A stretch of 64,000 bases of DNA from Betaproteobacteria bacterium. GTDB taxonomy: Bacteria > Pseudomonadota > Gammaproteobacteria > Burkholderiales > Rhodocyclaceae. The DNA is taken from contig JAHRYN010000002.1 of assembly GCA_020621405.1 (NCBI GenBank), positions 310,001 to 374,000 on the forward strand, read 5' to 3'. Of this stretch, positions 36,847 to 45,219 are shown in pieces. Positions within the stretch are counted from its first letter, which is position 1. Each line of letters starts with the position of its first letter. Under the pieces are notes generated by a model. The model was not told the origin of the DNA. It ran no database searches and saw only the letters and a program-made list of their open reading frames with translations. A program made the translations under genes and the position numbers.

Positions 36847-38403
36847 TCAGTTGAAGCGGGTTGTCAGCGTCGCAATGAGTGCATTTTCGTCTACGTCGCC
36901 TTCGCGGACTGTGGCACGCGTCATGCGGAAGCCGATTGAGCCACTGGTACGCGCACCCAGCTTGGTCGTCCACGTCGCATTTATCGTGTCCCGATCACTG
37001 CTGAGTGAAGCCCCCAGTCGACCACTGGACCTGCTGGTCGACAGATTCAGGCTGAGCGACGAAAGCGCGCTCAGACGGTAGGCGTAAGTGGCATTCCAGC
37101 CACGCTGACGAATCGCTCTGGACAAGGAAAAATCATCGCCGGCAACTCCGCCGGCGGAACCGACTCCGCTGTCACTGTTCGTCTGAAAGACGCTGAGCGA
37201 AACGGTATTGCGAACGCCCGTATAGGTCGCCGACACTTGAGAACGCGTCTGCAGGAATTCTCGGTCCGTCAGGATGGAGCTGAGGCCGGTCACATAGCGA
37301 GTAAGGCCATTGTCACGCAGATAGGTCGACATCGCCTGCTCGCGTTGAACAGGATCCGCGATGCTGGCAAACGGCTCCATCAGACTGAGGCCATCGAACA
37401 GGTCAAATACGCCAGTCGGTTGCAGCGCCTGCTGCGCCCGATTGGTCAGGCTTCTCGACTGGGAGACATTGAAAACAAGGCGTGGCAAGCGGTGGGTCGC
37501 GTTCAGGGTAGACGTTGTCGCGTACGGATGCTTGTCGATATCGGCGTTCAGTGAAGTGCGCGGCGTAGGTGCCCACTGAATGCTGCCGCCATAGGTATCC
37601 TTGCTGTTGTTGTTTTTTGGCGCCCCCGGAAAATCCGAATTCTCGTAGCCGTAACGAGCGGTCAAACTCAGCGTGGAGTCCGGGCGAAACACCAGACCAC
37701 CGGTAATGCGGTCCCGCTGAGTGTCTCCGCCGCGGTCGGAATTCGTCGACACCGAACTGACATCAACCCGCCAGCCTATCTTCGCAGGCGTGCTCACTAG
37801 CGCCCCGGTAAAGGTGTCACTGCTGATTGCACCCTGCGTGCCACTGGATTCACTGCGCACCGAATTCAGGCTGGACGACCACAGGGCCACATCGCCAAGG
37901 CGCACGCTGCCACGCACTGACGGCGTCAGTGAATAGGTGCGCGTCCGGTTCAACTGATTCGCGGCCGACGCATTGTCCGTCGGAACTGCATTGAACACGG
38001 AGCGGTTCTGTTCGGACGAAATTGCCTTCGCATCAAGGAAGAAAAAGTCGTCAATGACTTCCAGGCGACCATTGAGATTGAACGCATGCGAAAGACGCGA
38101 GGGAAACGTGTCTTCGGCGTAGTGAAAGTAGCGGGGCGTATATTCCCCGATGAACTGCAGCCTGGGGCTTGTACGACGCACGCTGATGGTCGGATTCACC
38201 TCGATCAACTGGTCCGACTTCGGCTTGGTTGCCGAATAATTGATGTTGTCAGTGACAATCATCCGCGTCGTCAGACTGGGCTCGACATGCCAGTTTTCAG
38301 CGCGTGCGGCTCCGGATGTCAGAGCGAGAAACAGAAATGCGCTTGTTACCGCCTGAGCCGTTACTTTCAACTCACACTTTTTGCTGTCACGCACCGTCGT
38401 CAT
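36847..38403 (-). CDS. PEP-CTERM system-associated outer membrane beta-barrel protein
   Basis: ATG 38403 (MTTVRDSKK) overlaps the upstream kinase gene by 17 bases; a GTG at 38394 is an alternative. A signal peptide ends near SGAARA-E. The rest (518 residues in all) is a series of alternating hydrophobic/polar strands ending in a C-terminal phenylalanine-asparagine (TTRFN), typical of an outer-membrane barrel. Family resemblance is to TIGR03016. It probably forms the outer-membrane part of EPS secretion, with the export lipoprotein at 41034. Confidence 0.88.
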   Translation of the reverse strand: MTTVRDSKKCELKVTAQAVTSAFLFLALTSGAARAENWHVEPSLTTRMIVTDNINYSATKPKSDQLIEVNPTISVRRTSPRLQFIGEYTPRYFHYAEDTFPSRLSHAFNLNGRLEVIDDFFFLDAKAISSEQNRSVFNAVPTDNASAANQLNRTRTYSLTPSVRGSVRLGDVALWSSSLNSVRSESSGTQGAISSDTFTGALVSTPAKIGWRVDVSSVSTNSDRGGDTQRDRITGGLVFRPDSTLSLTARYGYENSDFPGAPKNNNSKDTYGGSIQWAPTPRTSLNADIDKHPYATTSTLNATHRLPRLVFNVSQSRSLTNRAQQALQPTGVFDLFDGLSLMEPFASIADPVQREQAMSTYLRDNGLTRYVTGLSSILTDREFLQTRSQVSATYTGVRNTVSLSVFQTNSDSGVGSAGGVAGDDFSLSRAIRQRGWNATYAYRLSALSSLSLNLSTSRSSGRLGASLSSDRDTINATWTTKLGARTSGSIGFRMTRATVREGDVDENALIATLTTRFN

Positions 38404-39376
38404 CGCCCTTGGCCTGATGGCTGTCCGCCCCATACCCGTATCCGTACCCGTACCCGTAATAACCGTAGTAGCCATCGGTGCGGGCATAACGCGCCTTGTT
38501 GAGAATGACCATCTTGACCGGGCAGTCCTGCACCTTGGACAGCGCCTGCTTGAGCATGGTGTGGGTGGTACGCCCGGCCTCGACCACGACGACGATCTGC
38601 CCCATCGACTGCGCGAGCACCGGCGCTTCCGTCGTCACCATCAGCGGCGGCGAATCGAAAATGATGATCCGGTCGGGGTAGCGATGCGCAAGTTCGACCA
38701 GCAAGGAACGCATGGCACCGCTCGCCAGCAGTTCGGTCGCGTTCTTGTGCGGCATGCCCGCCGGCAGCAGGGTCAGCTTTTCAACATTGGTCCGCAGCAA
38801 TACGTCGGGCAGATTGACACTGTCGTCCAGCAATACGTCCATCAAGCCCTTTGCCGGGGGCAGGCCAAGCAGATTCAGCACCGACGGGCGTGCCACGTCC
38901 GCATCAACCAGCAGGACGCGATTGTCGAGCTCCATCGCGATGCTCATCGCAAGGTTGATTGAATTGAAGCTCTTGCCTTCGCCCGGTACCGAGCTGGTCA
39001 CCATGATCAGGTTGCCGTTATCGACAGGAGCTGCGCCTTTGCCGTGGGCATTGGCGAGAATCGGGCGCTTGATGACCCGGAATTCCTCGGCAATCTGAGA
39101 CCGCGGTGCAGATGGAACGACCAGACCGATCGAGTCGAGGCGCGCCAGATCGAGCTCCACGTAGCGCGAAGACGCGTCGGGAACGTTGCGCACCACCACC
39201 GGTTCGTTTGCAGGCTTCGGTTCCGGCGTCGCGACAACTGGAGCGGCGGCGGCAGGAACCGCAGCCAGCGGCTGCACTGCGGCAGGTGCCGCCGCCTCTT
39301 CCGGCTCGGTTCCGATGTCGACCCCAGCCCGTTTGAGCTGGCCCATCCGTTCAATGGCTTGTTCAATGATGCTCAT
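38387..39376 (-). CDS. XrtA-associated tyrosine autokinase (BY-kinase)
   Basis: 329 residues. After an alanine/proline-rich linker come the BY-kinase elements: Walker A SSVPGEGKS (128-136), Walker A' LLVDAD (155-160) and Walker B IIIFDSPPL. The tail holds a dense glycine-tyrosine cluster at 300-315 where autophosphorylation occurs. With the chain-length protein upstream in the operon it forms the Wzz/Wzc-type pair that sets polymer length. Residues SIIEQAIERMGQLK at the start are a family trait (TIGR03018). Confidence 0.94.
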   Translation of the reverse strand: MSIIEQAIERMGQLKRAGVDIGTEPEEAAAPAAVQPLAAVPAAAAPVVATPEPKPANEPVVVRNVPDASSRYVELDLARLDSIGLVVPSAPRSQIAEEFRVIKRPILANAHGKGAAPVDNGNLIMVTSSVPGEGKSFNSINLAMSIAMELDNRVLLVDADVARPSVLNLLGLPPAKGLMDVLLDDSVNLPDVLLRTNVEKLTLLPAGMPHKNATELLASGAMRSLLVELAHRYPDRIIIFDSPPLMVTTEAPVLAQSMGQIVVVVEAGRTTHTMLKQALSKVQDCPVKMVILNKARYARTDGYYGYYGYGYGYGYGADSHQAKGDDDGA

Positions 39377-39385
39377 GACTTTTCC

Positions 39386-40996
39386 TCAGGCACTGCGCAT
39401 CACGAGCGACACGAAAGCCAGCATTGCAACGTAAGCAGCCACCAAGCCTCCGATACCACCGTAGAAGACGATGCTGCGGCGACGTTCATAGCGCTTGCGT
39501 TCATCGGACAGCAGCATCGACACCGAACCCAGCACCGGCACACCGGCGATGTCCGACAACACGCGACCATCATGGAACACCGGGCGCAACTGCGACACCA
39601 GGAAGGATGCAGCCCCCCCAGCCAGCAAGCTCACAATCAACACGACAGTCAGCAGAATGAGTCGGTTCGGCGCCACCGGTTCGGGCGCAACGCGGGGCGG
39701 CTCGATCAACCGGAATTCGGCGACACCCGAGGCATCCATCTCCTCGGAAATCGACGCGGATTCGCGCCTCGAAACCAGATTGTTGTAGTTCGTCTTGTGA
39801 ATCTCGTAATCGCGGTTGAGCTGGGTAAACTCGGCTTCGAGCTCAGGTACCAGCCGCGACGACTGTTTCAGCTTGTCCATCCGGCTCTGGTACTCGGCAA
39901 CACGAACGCTCAGAGAAGCGACTGACGCCTCTGCGGAAACCAGCGCAACCTTGATCTGTTGATACACCGGATTGGGCATCTGCGGAGAACCGGCTGCAGG
40001 TGCAGCAGTGCCCGACGTCGTGCTCTTGCCGGCCGCAGGGTGTTCCGCTTCCGCTGCGTAGCGATCAACGATTTCCTTGCGTTCCGCCTCGAGATTCCGG
40101 ATACGCGCCCGCAACTGCATGATGTCCGGATGACGATCGGTGTAACGCTGCAACAAGGTCTCGATATCGTTTTTCATCGCGGAGATGCGTGCATCGATTT
40201 CCGCAGTCGACGGGCCACCGCCCGGAGCCGACACGCCCGGGAAAGAGGTATCGGACGACATCGTCGGATCTTCGCCAAGCAGTTGGCGCTTCAACGCATC
40301 ACGGGAATTGGTGGCTTCTCGCAAATCGAGTTGCGCCTGATTGAGCAATGTCTGGAGCTCCCCCAGACTGCCGAAGTAGTCCTTCTGTCCGCCGCCGGGG
40401 CGCTCCAGGTTCCTGAGCCGGAATTCCTTCAACCGGTTTTCCGCTTCCAGCAACTTGGACTCGTAAGCCTTGATCTGTTCTTCAATGAATTTGCGCGCCT
40501 GGTCCGCATCCTGCCGCTTGCCACCAAGACCTGACTCGACGAACAAGGTCACCATGGCCTGCACGACCTTCTGCGCCCGTGCCGGCTTCTTGTCCCGATA
40601 CGAAACGATGTAGAGATTGTCCCGACCGGAACTGCTCAGTTTCACGCTGTCGATCAGACTATCGATCAGTTTTTCCCGCTCAGCCTTGGTCTTGGCTTCG
40701 AGATCAAGGTCAGCCATCCGGATGAGTTTTTCGATATTCGGACGACTGATGAGCGTACGGCTCAGCATGCTGATCTGCTGGTCCAGATTCGGCTGAACCG
40801 TAAGACCCGACATCAATGGCCGCAGAATCGACTGCGTATCGACGTATATCTTGGCGGACGCCTGATACTGGTCCGGCAACACGAGCACGACGCCGATGCC
40901 GACCACGCCAACAATCCAGGCCACGATGAGGCCGATCCATCGATAGCCCCATGCCGCTCGCAAGTAGCCCGACAACTGCCTGATTAGGTCATCCAC
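39386..40996 (-). CDS. XrtA system chain length determinant (Wzz/GumC type)
   Basis: Starts at GTG 40996 with AAGGA ten bases ahead; 536 residues. A membrane helix at about 20-40 is followed by a Wzz domain (YQASAKIYVDTQSILRPLM), a long coiled-coil stretch (about 165-400) and a final pair of helices flanking MLLSDERKRYERR. It regulates polymer length and co-operates with the kinase encoded next. The family match is TIGR03007. Confidence 0.94.
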   Translation of the reverse strand: MDDLIRQLSGYLRAAWGYRWIGLIVAWIVGVVGIGVVLVLPDQYQASAKIYVDTQSILRPLMSGLTVQPNLDQQISMLSRTLISRPNIEKLIRMADLDLEAKTKAEREKLIDSLIDSVKLSSSGRDNLYIVSYRDKKPARAQKVVQAMVTLFVESGLGGKRQDADQARKFIEEQIKAYESKLLEAENRLKEFRLRNLERPGGGQKDYFGSLGELQTLLNQAQLDLREATNSRDALKRQLLGEDPTMSSDTSFPGVSAPGGGPSTAEIDARISAMKNDIETLLQRYTDRHPDIMQLRARIRNLEAERKEIVDRYAAEAEHPAAGKSTTSGTAAPAAGSPQMPNPVYQQIKVALVSAEASVASLSVRVAEYQSRMDKLKQSSRLVPELEAEFTQLNRDYEIHKTNYNNLVSRRESASISEEMDASGVAEFRLIEPPRVAPEPVAPNRLILLTVVLIVSLLAGGAASFLVSQLRPVFHDGRVLSDIAGVPVLGSVSMLLSDERKRYERRRSIVFYGGIGGLVAAYVAMLAFVSLVMRSA

Positions 40997-41033
40997 CGGC
41001 GCATATTCCTTCTGACTGAAATTGCATCAAAAC

Positions 41034-41663
41034 TCAGAACCAGCTCTGCGGGATGATGAGGATGTCGCCCGGTTTCACATCGACGTTCGCCGTCACGTCG
41101 CCATGGCGGACCAGATCCTTGAGCCTGACGTTGTACTGTTTGGCGCCTTCGGACGTACGCAGGATGGTCGCTGCGTTGCCATCGGCAAAGTCGGTGATGC
41201 CGCCCACGGCGATCATGACGTCAAGCAGGGTCATCTTCTGCTTGTAGGCCAGCGCCTGCGGTTTGGCTGCTTCGCCGATCACCCGGATCTGCTCGCTGTA
41301 GGGTCCGATGCCGCCCGCCACGATCACGCTGACGATGGGATCGCGGATGTACTTGGCCAGAACCTTCTCGATCTCGCGGGCCAGCGTTGTCGGATCACGC
41401 CCTGCAGCCGGCAGATCCTCGAACAGCGAACCGGTGATCTTTCCGTCGGGCCGGATCGTGACGGTCGACGAAATCTCCGGATTGCGCCAGACCACGATAT
41501 TGACCGAATCACCCGGCCCCAGAATGTAGTTGTAATCATCGCTGTAGGCCTGCGCAGGAGCGGCCGGATAAGGCGACGATGAACATGCCACCAGCGCAAG
41601 CGGCACGAACAGCAGCAGCGCAAGCCTGCGCAGCAGGGACATCAGGTTGGTCGAACAGTACAT
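41034..41663 (-). CDS. XrtA/PEP-CTERM system exopolysaccharide export lipoprotein (Wza type)
   Basis: ATG 41663 is supported by a strong GGAGG site six bases upstream. The signal peptide ends in the lipobox LVAC with Cys27 as the lipidated residue; the protein is 209 residues. YILGPGDSVNIVVWRNPE begins the polysaccharide-export domain, then a SLBB-like stretch (IRVIGEAAKPQALAYKQK) and the closing VKPGDILIIPQSWF. It is the outer-membrane lipoprotein through which EPS leaves. The first gene of the core assembly set on this strand. Confidence 0.95.
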   Translation of the reverse strand: MYCSTNLMSLLRRLALLLFVPLALVACSSSPYPAAPAQAYSDDYNYILGPGDSVNIVVWRNPEISSTVTIRPDGKITGSLFEDLPAAGRDPTTLAREIEKVLAKYIRDPIVSVIVAGGIGPYSEQIRVIGEAAKPQALAYKQKMTLLDVMIAVGGITDFADGNAATILRTSEGAKQYNVRLKDLVRHGDVTANVDVKPGDILIIPQSWF

Positions 41664-41748
41664 TGCATCCTCCAGAAGAACACGTGCCGGACAAGCGGCG
41701 AATCATAGTCAATGCACGCTGACGCGCGCTCTAATGCGTCACGGCAGA

Positions 41749-42960
41749 TCAGATGTTGTAGCGCAGTGCATCAATGATCGGCGTCCGTGATACCCGGCGC
41801 GCCGGCAACAGCGCCGCGCCGAGCGTCGCCACTAACCCCACCATGAAAGCCATCATCACCGTATCCGGCAGCAGACGGATCGCGGCGGTGTAGCCGACAT
41901 TCGAATTCGGCGGCGGCGGCATCGGAATGCCGACCTTGGAAATCGCCAGAGCCAGCAAGGTACCGAGTGTCACGCCCACCACCGCACCTACGCATCCGAG
42001 CACTGCGTTCTCGGAAAGAACGAGCCAGAAAACGTAACTTCGCGTATTACCCAGAGCCATCAGCGTTCCGAATTCACCGACACGCTCGGATACGCTCATG
42101 TTTACCGTGTTGAACACACTCAGCAGAACCATGACCAGGACGATCCACTGCAGCACGCCAAACTGGGTGCGGTACAGGTCAACCGACTTCGAATAGAAGT
42201 CGGACAGATCCGTCCAGGTGTGTACTTCGTAGCCCAGCCCTTCAATCTTGCCGCGGATCAGTCCCGCGACAAGCAATGTGTCTTCGGTACGCTTGAGCTC
42301 GACCACCACCGAATTCGCACCATCCCGTCCCAGCAGCTTTTCAGCCGCCGACAGGGGGATACGAACGGATCGTTCATCGAATTCTTTAGAGAAACTTTCG
42401 AACACGCCGACCACCCGGAATTCGAGCGTATTGAGTGCTCCGTCCGTCGTGTTGAGCAGTATCGTGACCTTGCTTCCTGGCTTGAGATCAAGCGCCTCGG
42501 CCACGCCGGCACCGACAAAGATGCCTTCGTCGTCGCCGTCCTCCAGCGCACGGCCCTGCTTGACCTGCATGAAGGTACCCAGCTTGCTCTCCTTGCTGGC
42601 TTCCACGCCTTCCCCGACGACCGCCCAGTCAGCCTTGCCGTTATTGAGCAGCCCGGAAAACTGCAGGCGCCGCATCACCGTCTTCGCTTCCGGCATCCTC
42701 GCCACGAAATCCGCGATCAGCAGGGCGTCATCCATGATGTACTTTTCAGGTGAGCGCGACCCCTGTTCGTAGAAGCCCTTCTTGAACACCTGAACATGCC
42801 CCAGCTGCGAGTGGATGGTTGCCTCACCCAGCTGGTTGAGCACGTCCTTGACGAAGCCACCTGAGAGCATCAAGCCCGCTACGCCGAAAATGATAGCGGC
42901 CAGCGTCATCGAGACCCGCAGCTTGTGTCTTGAAATATTGCGCAGCGCCAGCTGGAACAT
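41749..42960 (-). CDS. LolE/MacB-like ABC transporter permease (FtsX family)
   Basis: 403 residues: a helix near the start (about 18-38), a large periplasmic domain and three closing helices (about 270-300, 320-345, 370-395) with a final ARRVSRTPIIDALRYN, the classical FtsX/LolE end. Between the last helices is GIPMPPPPNSN, a proline-rich element also present in the paralogue at 42976. No ATPase gene is adjacent; the nearest is a LolD-like gene at 50867. The usual task of such permeases is to extract lipids or lipoproteins from the inner membrane, so the pair plus that ATPase may form a LolCDE-like exporter. Confidence 0.85.
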   Translation of the reverse strand: MFQLALRNISRHKLRVSMTLAAIIFGVAGLMLSGGFVKDVLNQLGEATIHSQLGHVQVFKKGFYEQGSRSPEKYIMDDALLIADFVARMPEAKTVMRRLQFSGLLNNGKADWAVVGEGVEASKESKLGTFMQVKQGRALEDGDDEGIFVGAGVAEALDLKPGSKVTILLNTTDGALNTLEFRVVGVFESFSKEFDERSVRIPLSAAEKLLGRDGANSVVVELKRTEDTLLVAGLIRGKIEGLGYEVHTWTDLSDFYSKSVDLYRTQFGVLQWIVLVMVLLSVFNTVNMSVSERVGEFGTLMALGNTRSYVFWLVLSENAVLGCVGAVVGVTLGTLLALAISKVGIPMPPPPNSNVGYTAAIRLLPDTVMMAFMVGLVATLGAALLPARRVSRTPIIDALRYNI

Positions 42961-42975
42961 GATTGCCGCGCCCCC

Positions 42976-44229
42976 TCAGCGATTGTGCCGCAGCGCTTCG
43001 ACGATCTCGAGTCGCGAAGCCTTGAGCGCCGGCAGCACGCTGGACATCAGTGTCGTGACTACCGCGAGAGCGAACGCACCGAACACGATCGGAGCCGTGA
43101 TCAGGATCTCGGCACTGAAGCCCTTGTCCGATCCGGGTGGCGGAGGCATCGGAATACCGACGTAGGAAAGCAGTGCCGCGAGCAGCAAGCCGGCAATGAC
43201 ACCAACCGCACCGCCGACCAGCCCGAGCATCAGTCCCTCAAATATGTACAGGCGCAGGATGCGGTAGCGCTGCATGCCGAGTGCCATGCAGGTGCCGATT
43301 TCACTGGTTCGCTCCAGGACGCTCATCGACAGCGTGTTGGAGATCGACAGCACGATGATGACCGCGATGATCAGCTTGACCACGCCGACCTGGCTCGAAA
43401 AAAGCTCGCGCGTCTTGTTGTAGAACTCGGCGAGGTCATACCAGGGTACGAATTCAAGCCCCTGTCCGGCATAGGTTTTGTTCAGCCGGGCAAGGAAATT
43501 GTCGGTCTCGCCAGTATCCTTCAGCACGACTATCCATTGATGCGCGCCGTCCGCCTTCAGCAACTGGTGGGCCAGTTTCAATGGCACGCGGATGGCACTG
43601 TCGTCGAACGCCTTCGCCACGGAAAAGAACAGGCCGCGCACCCTGACCTCGACCGCATTGATGCCACCGGATGGTGTATTGACCAGCAGCACCACCGAGT
43701 CACCAACCTTGACACCCAGATTCGTGGCCAGTCCGCGCCCGATGATGACTTCGTTCGTCGCCGACTCGTCGAGTCCCTTGCCCTGCGAAATGTTTACCGT
43801 GGTGTATTCGGAGCGCGAGATCACGTCCTCCCGCGCAGGCGAAACGCCCTGCCCGAGAAAGGAGATCGTGACATCATCCTTGCTCACGAGGCCGGTAAAC
43901 TGCAGCCGCGGCGCGACCGCCTCGACCCCGGGCATCGCCTCGATCTGCTTGAGTACATCGTCCTTGCCGGAAATGAGGAACGCGAAGGGGTCTGAACTGC
44001 CTTTCTTGATGTAGCCGGGCTTGACCACCTGAACGTGCCCAAGCTGACCGCGTATCGTCGATTCGCGCAAACCGCGCATCAGATATTCAATGAAACCGGA
44101 CGCTTCGATCAGCACCATCACGCCAAAGCTGACGCCGACGATCGCGATCATCGTCCGCCGCCCCTGCCGCAGTACGCTGCGCAGTGCCAATTGCATGTCC
44201 AGCCATAGAGATCGGTACTTGCCCAGCAT
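42976..44229 (-). CDS. LolE/MacB-like ABC transporter permease (FtsX family), paralogue of the next
   Basis: 417 residues with the same layout as its neighbour: first helix within MIAIVGVSFGVMVLI, periplasmic region (about 50-275), three closing helices and ALKASRLEIVEALRHNR at the end. It carries GIPMPPPPGSD, matching the neighbour's element, and GQLGHVQV early in the periplasmic part in both. A heterodimer like LolC/LolE is likely. The gene heads the leftward run and faces the ThiF-like gene across a 105-base spacer. Confidence 0.86.
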   Translation of the reverse strand: MLGKYRSLWLDMQLALRSVLRQGRRTMIAIVGVSFGVMVLIEASGFIEYLMRGLRESTIRGQLGHVQVVKPGYIKKGSSDPFAFLISGKDDVLKQIEAMPGVEAVAPRLQFTGLVSKDDVTISFLGQGVSPAREDVISRSEYTTVNISQGKGLDESATNEVIIGRGLATNLGVKVGDSVVLLVNTPSGGINAVEVRVRGLFFSVAKAFDDSAIRVPLKLAHQLLKADGAHQWIVVLKDTGETDNFLARLNKTYAGQGLEFVPWYDLAEFYNKTRELFSSQVGVVKLIIAVIIVLSISNTLSMSVLERTSEIGTCMALGMQRYRILRLYIFEGLMLGLVGGAVGVIAGLLLAALLSYVGIPMPPPPGSDKGFSAEILITAPIVFGAFALAVVTTLMSSVLPALKASRLEIVEALRHNR

Positions 44230-44278
44230 CGCTTAGCGCCACAAAAGACTACGAATTAGAATAGCATGCAACAATCTG

Positions 44279-44304
44279 TTAATCCTGATTGGTAATTAAT
44301 CCTG
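44279..44304. repeat. Direct repeat TTAATCCTG in a divergent spacer
   Basis: TTAATCCTG occurs at 44279-44287 and again at 44296-44304, 17 bases apart, in the 105-base spacer between the leftward permease and the rightward ThiF-like gene. It may be a regulator site; no function is known. Confidence 0.4.
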
Positions 44305-44334
44305 TAACCGGATATCACTTTCAGTGAACGAACC

Positions 44335-45219
44335 ATGAATGCCTTTAACTACCACGAAGCGTTCTCGCGCAACCTCGGCTGGACGACGGAAACGGAACAG
44401 GCGCGGCTTCGCGGTGCCCGGGTGGCGGTGGCTGGTCTGGGCGGCGTCGGCGGGTTTCATGTCCTGACACTGTGCCGCCTGGGCATCGGTGCGTTCTGCA
44501 TTGCCGATTTTGATCGCTTTGACGTGCCGAACTTCAATCGCCAGGCCGGCGCCACTGTCAGCACGCTCGGACGCAACAAGATCGACGTCCTCGCCGAACA
44601 GGCGCGCGACATCAACCCGGACGTCGACCTGAGGCTTTTTCCGCAGGGCGTCAACGCCGACAATCTCGACGCCTTTCTCGACGGCGTCGATGTCTACGTA
44701 GACGGTCTGGATTTCTTCGCCTTCGAGGCGCGCCGCCAGACATTCGCCGCGTGCGCGCGCAAGGGGATTCCGGCCGTCACCGCAGCCCCGCTCGGCATGG
44801 GCACCGCAGTACTGGTATTCATGCCGGGCGGCATGACCTTCGAGGAGTACTTCCTGTGGGACGGCTGCGACGACACCGAGAAGGCGTTGCGCTTTCTGGT
44901 CGGCCTGGCGCCGGCGGGTCTGCACAGAGGCTATCTGGTCGAACCCGAGCGCATCAATCTGGCGGAACGGCGCGGTCCCTCGACTGCGATGGGTTGCTAT
45001 CTCTGCGCCGGAGCTGCTGCCACCGAGACGCTGAAAATCCTGCTCGGACGGAATGGCGTGCGGGCGGCACCGTGGGGCTATCAGTTCGACGCCTACACCG
45101 GGCGCATGCGCCACACATGGCGTCCGGGCGGCAACCGTAACCCGCTGCAGCGCCTCATTCTCGCGATCGGCCGCCGCAGCCTGCGCGCGCCGAACCAGAA
45201 CTCCGGAACGAAGACATGA
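44335..45219 (+). CDS. ThiF/E1-like adenylyltransferase
   Basis: 294 residues from ATG 44335. GxGGxG nucleotide site as VAVAGLGGVGGFH (about 29-41), then ADFDRFDVPNFNRQ, the conserved region that grips ATP in ThiF/MoeB/E1 enzymes. GLDFFAFEARR follows. A later CYLCAG offers a single CxxC, so the zinc site of MoeB seems incomplete. No sulfur-carrier gene is near. It overlaps the nitroreductase-like gene by four bases; a fusion of these two domains exists as MoeY in mycobacteria, and this is the split form. Substrate unknown; adenylation of a carboxyl group is the family reaction. Confidence 0.85.
   Translation: MNAFNYHEAFSRNLGWTTETEQARLRGARVAVAGLGGVGGFHVLTLCRLGIGAFCIADFDRFDVPNFNRQAGATVSTLGRNKIDVLAEQARDINPDVDLRLFPQGVNADNLDAFLDGVDVYVDGLDFFAFEARRQTFAACARKGIPAVTAAPLGMGTAVLVFMPGGMTFEEYFLWDGCDDTEKALRFLVGLAPAGLHRGYLVEPERINLAERRGPSTAMGCYLCAGAAATETLKILLGRNGVRAAPWGYQFDAYTGRMRHTWRPGGNRNPLQRLILAIGRRSLRAPNQNSGTKT

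Noticed and set aside
44335-45219. Thiamine or molybdopterin role for the ThiF-like protein
   Set aside because: No ThiS/MoaD-type carrier gene is near and the MoeB zinc site looks incomplete; the context is lipid and surface genes.
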